NCBI GenBank assembly: GCA_963782345.1 | Contig: CAWAJF010000004.1 | Location: forward strand, 545,885-609,884 | From: DASUPK01 sp963782345 | Lineage (GTDB): Bacteria; Actinomycetota; Thermoleophilia; Solirubrobacterales; 70-9 | DNA length: 64,000 bases | Direction of reading: 5' to 3' | In this document: piece by piece, positions 55,739 to 61,160 of the stretch | Layout: each line of letters starts with the position of its first letter | Numbering within the stretch: the first letter of the stretch is position 1 | Notes under the pieces: generated by a model | Seen by the model: the letters and a program-made list of their open reading frames with translations, nothing else | Databases searched by the model: none | What the model was told of the DNA's origin: nothing | Made by a program: the position numbers and the translations under genes

Positions 55739-56488
55739 ATGCCTGCAGCGGCCTTCCAGGGCAAGGAGTGCGTCTGCCAGTTCAAGCGCGGGATCTGCGA
55801 CCAGACCTGCGTGCGCGACATGCTGGAGACCCCTCTATATATGGCCTGCCTGAAGCTGAAGGGACGGCGCTGCCTCGTGGTGGGCGGCGGCGACATCGGC
55901 CTCGAGAAGGTCGACGGGTTGCTGGCCTGCGACGGCGGCGTTCACCTCGTCGCCCCGGAGATCGTTCCCGAGCTCGCCGAGTACGTCGCGGAGGGCACGA
56001 TCACCTGGGAGAAGCGCGAGTTCCACGACGGCGACCTCGACGGCGCCTTCCTGGCGATCGCCGCCACCAACGACACCGACGTCAACATCTCCGTCTCAGA
56101 GGGAGCCGAGCGCCGGGCGATGCTGGTGAATGTGGTCGACGTGCCGCCGCTCTGCAACTTCATCCTCCCGGCGATCGTCCGCAGCGGTCCGCTGGCGATC
56201 GCGATCTCCACAGCGGGCGCCTCGCCCGCGCTCGCGAAGCGGATGAAGCGGCAGATCGCCGAGACCTTCGGCGAGGCCTACGCGCGCCTCGCCGTGATCC
56301 TCAACGACCACCGCGGCTGGGCCAAGGGCACGCTCCCGACCTACCAGGACCGCAAGGAGTTCTTCGAGGGGATCGTCAACGGGGACCCCGACCCGATCGA
56401 GTTGATCAAGCAGGGCCGCGAGGACGAGGTCCAGCGTCTGATCGAGGCCGCGAAGGAACGATTCGCCGCCGCGCTCACCTCGACATAG
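55739..56488 (+). CDS. Precorrin-2 dehydrogenase/sirohydrochlorin ferrochelatase (siroheme synthase N-domain) with Cys-rich N-terminus
   Basis: The 249-residue product has the NAD-binding core YMACLKLKGRRCLVVGGGDIGLEKVDGLLACDGGVHLVAPEI at residues 34-74 and AFLAIAATNDTDVNISVS, then CNFILPAIVRSGPLAIAISTAGASPALAKRMKRQI, the layout of Met8p/CysG-N, which oxidises precorrin-2 and may insert iron to make siroheme. Before the core lies ECVCQFKRGICDQTCVRDML with four Cys (11, 13, 20, 24) that could bind zinc or an iron-sulfur cluster; this is not usual for the family. ATG 55739 keeps it; ATG 55820 would remove it. Siroheme serves sulfite and nitrite reductases, not seen here. Confidence 0.87.
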   Translation: MPAAAFQGKECVCQFKRGICDQTCVRDMLETPLYMACLKLKGRRCLVVGGGDIGLEKVDGLLACDGGVHLVAPEIVPELAEYVAEGTITWEKREFHDGDLDGAFLAIAATNDTDVNISVSEGAERRAMLVNVVDVPPLCNFILPAIVRSGPLAIAISTAGASPALAKRMKRQIAETFGEAYARLAVILNDHRGWAKGTLPTYQDRKEFFEGIVNGDPDPIELIKQGREDEVQRLIEAAKERFAAALTST

Positions 56489-56542
56489 CGGCTCGGCTCG
56501 TATAGGCTGCCCGCCCCTCGTTCACCGAAGTTAGGGGCTCGG

Positions 56543-57731
56543 TTGAAGCCGGCAGGGATGGTGCTGGGAATCGCGGCGGTCGCGGCCTTGCTGCCCACGG
56601 CGACGGCGTACGCGGTTTCGGCAAACCGCTACGTGGATGCCGTCACGGGCATCAACGACATGGATCCGAACTGCACCGCTCCGCCGCCCGCCGACGGCTG
56701 CGACATCGAGCACGCCGTCGAGAATGTGGCGGGGACCGGTGACATCGTTCACGTCGCTCCGGGCGACTACGCGCTTCCAAGCGGCAACGGGCTCGAAATC
56801 ACCAAGGCGAACCTGCAGGTGCTCGGGCCCGGCCCGGGGCAGGCGACACTCAGTTCGAGTTCCTCAGTTGCCGGCATATACGTGAATGAGGCAAACATCA
56901 CCGTTTCGGGGTTGGGAGTCGAGTACAACGGCGCCGGGGTTGGCCTCGGCTTCGGCACCAGCTCCACGGGCAGCGTCGCCGATCAGCTCTCGGTGAACAG
57001 CAGCTCCGGCGCCTCAGCTTGCAGGATCGACACGAGCGGCACGGTCACCGCCAGGAACAGCGTCTGCCACTACACAGGCAAACCAGAGCGCCGCTATCCA
57101 GGTCATCTACAACGGCACGGCGCCGGTGGCCGACCTCTACAACGTCACTGCCGTCGCCTCCCAGACCTTCGGGCTCTTGGCGTTCGCGACCAACGGTCAG
57201 AACGTCCAGGTCAACGTCCACAACTCGATCATCAACTCGCCGACAACGTTCGATGTCTTTGCCCAGAGCGCGGAGTCCGGCAAGACGGCCACGGTCGATC
57301 TCGACTTCTCCAACTACGCGGACAAGGGGACGCAAGTGTCCGGAAGCCCCAGTGACGCCTCGGTGACCGACCCGGCCACGGCGAGCAACGTCATGGCCGC
57401 CCCGATCTTCGCCGACACCGATCCGTTCTTCCACCAGGCGGCCGGCTCGCCGACGATCGACAAGGGCTCCGCGAGCTTCGCCAGCTCGCTCGACATCGAC
57501 GGCGGCGCCCGCACGGTCGGCTCGGCGCCCGACATCGGCGCCGACGAGTTCGTGCCGCCGACATCGTCGACGACCCCGCCGCCCGCCGGGCCGACGCCGA
57601 CGTCCACCACTTCAAACAGCAACAACAAGAAGAAGAAGTGCAAGAAGAAGCACAAGAAGGGCAAGCACAGGAAGCGAGCCGCGAAGGCCGCGAAGTGCAA
57701 GAAGAAGGAGAAGAAGCGGAAGAAGCGCTAG
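56543..57731 (+). CDS. Secreted beta-helix protein with choice-of-anchor-Q domain, frameshifted, polybasic tail
   Basis: The N-terminal frame (to about residue 178) has a signal peptide MVLGIAAVAALLPTATAYA and a repeated beta-strand region (ITVSGLGVEYNGAGVGLG). Near base 57080 the frame must shift by one to keep ANQSAAIQVIYNGTAPVADLYN, which then leads to SPTIDKGSASFASSL and DIDGGARTVGSAPDIGADEF, a choice-of-anchor-Q motif of the kind seen at the end of secreted beta-helix proteins. The last 35 residues are almost all basic with two cysteines (KKKKCKKKHKK and AAKCKKKEKKRKKR). The apparent error is one extra base, perhaps in GG at 57079-57080. Function unknown; polysaccharide binding or cleavage is plausible. 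Confidence 0.7.
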
Positions 57732-57734
57732 GCG

Positions 57735-58544
57735 TTAGGATTTCGTCCCGGTGATCACCAGGTACTCGCCCGGCGAGCGGTAGCTCCCGTCCTCGGCGAC
57801 GTTGTCGGCGACGTAGAGCTCGAGCAGCTTCGCTCGCAGCGGGTCCCAGTCCCCTCGCGGCTTGAGTTGCGCCTTGGCCGCCACCATCGGCGGCAGCTTG
57901 TTCTCGAACTCCCCGAGGAACTCCTCCGGCGAGGGGCCCTGGAAATCGACCGTCTGCCGCTCGAAGCTCAGCTCCACGCCGGTCCCCTCGAACAGGCTCC
58001 GGACATGGTCCTCGACGCCCCAGAGGACCGGGGGCTGAAGGCCCTCCGGGGGCGGCGGCATGTGCTGGGCGACGGTCATGAAGAAGCGCCCGACGGTTCC
58101 CTCGGGCGTCCAGGCGCAGACGGCCATCCGCCCACCCGGCTTGATCACCCGGGCGATCTCCGCGGCGGTCGCGTGATGGTCGGGGGCGAACATGCAGCCG
58201 AACACCGAGAGGACCGCGTCGAAGCTTGCGTCCTCGAACGGCAGCTGCTCGGCGTCCCCCTCGACCCAGGCGATCTCGACTCCGGCCTCCGCGGCTGCCG
58301 CCCGGCCGGCCTCGAGCAGCTCCGGGGTCAGGTCGAGTCCGGTGGTGGCGGCGCCCGTCTTCGCCGCGGGTATCGTCGCGTTCCCCGCCCCGCAGGCCAC
58401 GTCGAGCACCGCGTCGCCTTCGCTCACCCCGGCGGCCTCCACGCAGCTGCGGCCGACCTCGGCGATCTGCTCCGCGGCGGATGGATAGTCCCCCAGCGCC
58501 CACATCGCGCGCTGCTGCTGCTTCTGCTCGGACAGCTCTGCCAT
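57735..58544 (-). CDS. SAM-dependent methyltransferase (UbiE/COQ5-like)
   Basis: The 269-residue product has ELSEQKQQQRAMWALGDYPSAAEQI at the N-terminus, then DAVLDVACGAGNATIPAA (SAM loop), TTGLDLTPELLEAG, VEGDAEQLPFEDASFDAVLSVFGCMFAPDHHATAAEI and AWTPEGTVGRFF. This arrangement is common in class I methyltransferases of unknown role; C-methylation of a quinone or other small molecule is possible. AGGAGGAGAGGGAGAG directly upstream of the ATG at 58544 is a strong ribosome-binding site and rejects the longer start. It converges with the beta-helix gene with a 3-base gap. Confidence 0.85.
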   Translation of the reverse strand: MAELSEQKQQQRAMWALGDYPSAAEQIAEVGRSCVEAAGVSEGDAVLDVACGAGNATIPAAKTGAATTGLDLTPELLEAGRAAAAEAGVEIAWVEGDAEQLPFEDASFDAVLSVFGCMFAPDHHATAAEIARVIKPGGRMAVCAWTPEGTVGRFFMTVAQHMPPPPEGLQPPVLWGVEDHVRSLFEGTGVELSFERQTVDFQGPSPEEFLGEFENKLPPMVAAKAQLKPRGDWDPLRAKLLELYVADNVAEDGSYRSPGEYLVITGTKS

Positions 58545-58623
58545 CTCTCCCTCTCCTCCTTCACCTATGTCGGGAAGCTGACATACCGTCTCACAAAGCT
58601 TGACGCCGCTCACCTGGGCGTCC

Positions 58624-58629
58624 TACGTT
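58624..58629 (+). promoter_or_regulatory. Candidate -10 element TACGTT before the secreted gene at 58636
   Basis: TACGTT is followed by six bases and the GTG at 58636. The same hexamer occurs before the gene at 9885. Confidence 0.45.
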
Positions 58630-58635
58630 GCAGCT

Positions 58636-59595
58636 GTGACGAGTCGAGCCAAGGCCGGTATGCGACTCGGGTCGCTTGCCGCGCTCGGCGCGGCGCTCAT
58701 CCTCCCGGGCGCAGCGCACGCGACGGTGACGATCGGCAGCGATCTGGGCGGGGTGCCCGACGCGCACACCGGGCTGCCGAGCGTGACCTTCAGCCAGATG
58801 GCGCTCAGCCCCGGCAGGGAAGCCCCCGGGGGCCTGGTCTCCCCCGTATACGGAGTGGTGACCCAGTGGCGCATCCGGGCGGCCAGCACGGGCCCGGTCA
58901 GCTTCCAGGTCGTGCAGCCCTTCAGCGGAGGGCTGTTCACCGGCTCGGCGACGACTCCGGCGGTCACGCCCACGGCGAACGCGATCAGCGCGCACCCGGC
59001 CAACCTGACGATCTCGATCGGGGACGGGATCGCGCTGCGCGACCCCGCCGACGACTCCGCCTCGTCCTACCTCGAGTTCCTCGACTCCGATCCGGGCGCC
59101 ACGCTGCGCTACTGGACACCGGAGCTCGCGGACCACGCCCCGGGCAGGGCGGCGACCACGTACCCGGGCAAGGAGATCCTCCTCAATGCCGACATCGAGC
59201 CCTACGCCGGCTTCGGGATCAAGGTGAAGAAGAAGCTGAAGGGAGGCAAGCTGAAGCTGAGCGCGAGCCTCCCCAACGCCGGCACGCTGGTCGCGGGTGG
59301 CAGTCGGGATCCGGCGACGGGCGGCGCTGCGGTCCAGCCCGGCGCTCAGGCGCACAAGAGGCCGCTCGTGCGGCACACCACCATGTCGGCCCCGGTCCCC
59401 GACCCCCAGACCTTCCAGAGCAAGGTCGGCTTCACGTTGAAGCCGACCAAGGCCGCCCGCAAGCAGCTCAAGCGAAAGTCCCGCCAGAAGGGGCGAAAGC
59501 ACGTGTCGATCAAGGTGAAGCTGCGCTTCGCGTTCACCCCCATCTACGGCGACGCGCCGCGGGTGGAGACGGTCCGCACCAAGCTGCGGCGCTGA
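58636..59595 (+). CDS. Secreted protein of unknown function
   Basis: The 319-residue product has a signal peptide after an Arg/Lys n-region (RLGSLAALGAALILPGAAHA). The first 200 residues look like an all-beta domain (VTIGSDLGGVPDAHTGLPSVTFSQMAL, VVTQWRIRAASTGPVSFQVVQPF), followed by a Lys-rich region (IKVKKKLKGGKLKLSA) and a basic C-terminal tail (ARKQLKRKSRQKGRKH, then VSIKVKLRFAFTPIYG). No family recognised; I recall similar proteins in Solirubrobacter-type genomes. Probably a surface protein. The GTG at 58636 is chosen because of the TACGTT element six bases upstream. Confidence 0.65.
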   Translation: MTSRAKAGMRLGSLAALGAALILPGAAHATVTIGSDLGGVPDAHTGLPSVTFSQMALSPGREAPGGLVSPVYGVVTQWRIRAASTGPVSFQVVQPFSGGLFTGSATTPAVTPTANAISAHPANLTISIGDGIALRDPADDSASSYLEFLDSDPGATLRYWTPELADHAPGRAATTYPGKEILLNADIEPYAGFGIKVKKKLKGGKLKLSASLPNAGTLVAGGSRDPATGGAAVQPGAQAHKRPLVRHTTMSAPVPDPQTFQSKVGFTLKPTKAARKQLKRKSRQKGRKHVSIKVKLRFAFTPIYGDAPRVETVRTKLRR

Positions 59596-59621
59596 GCTCT
59601 CAGCGCCCTAGGCCGCGCTCG

Positions 59622-60476
59622 CTACTGACCGTGCGGCAGCGCATAGACCGCGACCGCGACGTACTGCACGGCCGCCGCCGCGATCACCAGCAGGTGGAAG
59701 ATCTCGTGGTAGCCGAACACCTCCGGCCGCGGATCCGGCTTGCGGCGCGCGTAGACGACCGCCCCCGCTGTGTAGAGGGCGCCGCCGAGCGCGATCAACC
59801 CGACACCGACCGGTCCGATCTCGTCCCAGAGCTGAGGCAGGGAGACGATCGCCACCCAGCCCGTGCTCAGATAGATGACCGCCGCGACCCAGTACGGGGC
59901 GTGGATCCAGAGGAGATTCAGAGCGAGCCCTCCAAGGGCGGTCGCCCAGACCACGACCAGCACGGCGGTCGCCAGGGTCCCGTGCATGACCAGCAGGGCG
60001 AAGGGCGTGTAGGTGCCCGCGATGAAGATGAAGATCGTCGTGTGGTCGAGACGGCGCATCCATTGCCGGACCTTCGGCGTCCAGGTGACGCGGTGATAGA
60101 GGGCGCTGGTGCCGAGCATCGCCGAGAGAGAGAAGGCGTAGATCGACATCGCAACCACGGCGGTCGTTCCACTGGCGGCGAGTACCAGGGCGGCGCCGGC
60201 GCCGAGGGAGACGAAGAAGGCCCACTGATGGGAGACCCCGCGAAGCCGTGGCTTCTGGGAAAGCTTGTGCGCGACCTCGTGCGCGGCGAGCGCCGCTGTC
60301 TCGCGCGCGTCGGCGAGCTGCCTGCCCGCGGCATCGCGAGCGGCGCCGAGGCGCTCGCCCGCCCCGTTCCTCGCACTCCCAAGCCGCCCGCCGGCGGCCC
60401 CGGCTGCGTTGCGCGCGGCCCTGAGCGGGTCGGGGCCGGACTGGGTTTCGTCGCCCGCCGTCACCGCTTCAACCAT
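59622..60476 (-). CDS. Hemolysin-III/PAQR-family membrane protein
   Basis: The 284-residue product carries the PAQR seven-helix pattern: VSHQWAFFVSLGAGAALVLAA, SALYHRVTWTPKVRQWMRRLDHTTIFIFIAGTYTPFALLVM (the conserved SxxxH and H-D pattern) and VFGYHEIFHLLVIAAAAVQY with the third His cluster, which together may hold a metal. Bacterial members may act as lipid hydrolases or ion-linked channels; function is unsettled. An unusual N-terminal extension of about 70 residues, rich in Ala, Arg and Gly repeats, precedes the first helix. ATG 60476 is favoured over 60596 by a GGGGAG-type site upstream. Confidence 0.85.
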   Translation of the reverse strand: MVEAVTAGDETQSGPDPLRAARNAAGAAGGRLGSARNGAGERLGAARDAAGRQLADARETAALAAHEVAHKLSQKPRLRGVSHQWAFFVSLGAGAALVLAASGTTAVVAMSIYAFSLSAMLGTSALYHRVTWTPKVRQWMRRLDHTTIFIFIAGTYTPFALLVMHGTLATAVLVVVWATALGGLALNLLWIHAPYWVAAVIYLSTGWVAIVSLPQLWDEIGPVGVGLIALGGALYTAGAVVYARRKPDPRPEVFGYHEIFHLLVIAAAAVQYVAVAVYALPHGQ

Positions 60477-60576
60477 AGTCGGCTCTCCCCATCGCCGGGG
60501 GCGCGTCGGAACTTGCGGACTCCTATGCGCGCTATAGCCCGCCAAACGGACCACAACTTTGTCTAATCCGCTTCTC

Positions 60577-60635
60577 TCCGCTACATCTAGTGCCATTCTT
60601 CATTTCTAGGTCTTATCGGACACTAGATCGCGCTA
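60577..60635 (+). promoter_or_regulatory. Candidate NrdR-box pair upstream of nrdR
   Basis: Two sequences resemble the NrdR box consensus: CCGCTACATCTAGTGC (60577-60592) and ACACTAGATCGCGCTA (60620-60635). The second overlaps the putative nrdR -10. Their spacing (43 bases start to start) is longer than the usual 31-32, so this is only a candidate. Confidence 0.3.
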
Positions 60636-60639
60636 GACT
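60634..60639 (+). promoter_or_regulatory. Candidate -10 element TAGACT before nrdR
   Basis: TAGACT is followed by seven bases and the GTG at 60647, matching 7132-7137. Confidence 0.5.
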
Positions 60640-60646
60640 CTGACGA

Positions 60647-61060
60647 GTGAATTGCCCCCGCTGCGACTCTCCCACCACCATCCTCGAGACCCGCAAGGCC
60701 GAGGGAGGCGCGGCGCTTCGCCGCCGCCGAGAATGCTCGTCGTGCGGCCACCGCTTCACCACCTACGAGCGGGCGGTGCCGGAGAGCCTCCAAGTGATCA
60801 AGCGCGACGGCCATCGCCAGCCCTTCGACCGCGAGAAGCTGCTCAGGAGCCTCAACCGGGCGACCCACAAGCGCACCCTCGATCCCCGGAAGCTCGGCCT
60901 CCTCGTTGACGGCGTTGAACGAGAGGTCCGCGAGTCCGGCGGCGAGCTGAGCGCCGCGCGAATCGGCGAGCTCTGCCTCGAGGGCCTCGAGAAGATCGAC
61001 CGCGGCGCCTATCTGCAGTTTGCGGGAACTCTGCCGGACTCGGCTCGGAGCGCGTCGTGA
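60647..61060 (+). CDS. nrdR: Transcriptional repressor NrdR
   Basis: The 137-residue protein has an N-terminal zinc ribbon (MNCPRCDSPTTILETR with RECSSCGHRFTTYER) and an ATP-cone domain (LQVIKRDGHRQPFDREKLLRSLNRATHKRTL through LEKIDRGAYLQFAG). NrdR senses dATP/ATP and represses ribonucleotide reductase genes by binding NrdR boxes. It lies 100 bases upstream of nrdJ, its likely target, and probably regulates itself too. Length is standard. Confidence 0.96.
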   Translation: MNCPRCDSPTTILETRKAEGGAALRRRRECSSCGHRFTTYERAVPESLQVIKRDGHRQPFDREKLLRSLNRATHKRTLDPRKLGLLVDGVEREVRESGGELSAARIGELCLEGLEKIDRGAYLQFAGTLPDSARSAS

Positions 61061-61160
61061 AAATCCCCGCAAATAACGAATTCGACGGCCGACGTTTCTG
61101 TCCGAGGGGCGGAGGATGCTGCGGTGCTCACCCTAAAAGCCGAGTGAGAGGAGAAAACTG

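Noticed and set aside
61061..61160. Cobalamin riboswitch between nrdR and nrdJ
   Set aside because: A B12-dependent enzyme could have one, but 100 bases is too short and I see no B12-box-like sequence. A normal SD precedes nrdJ.
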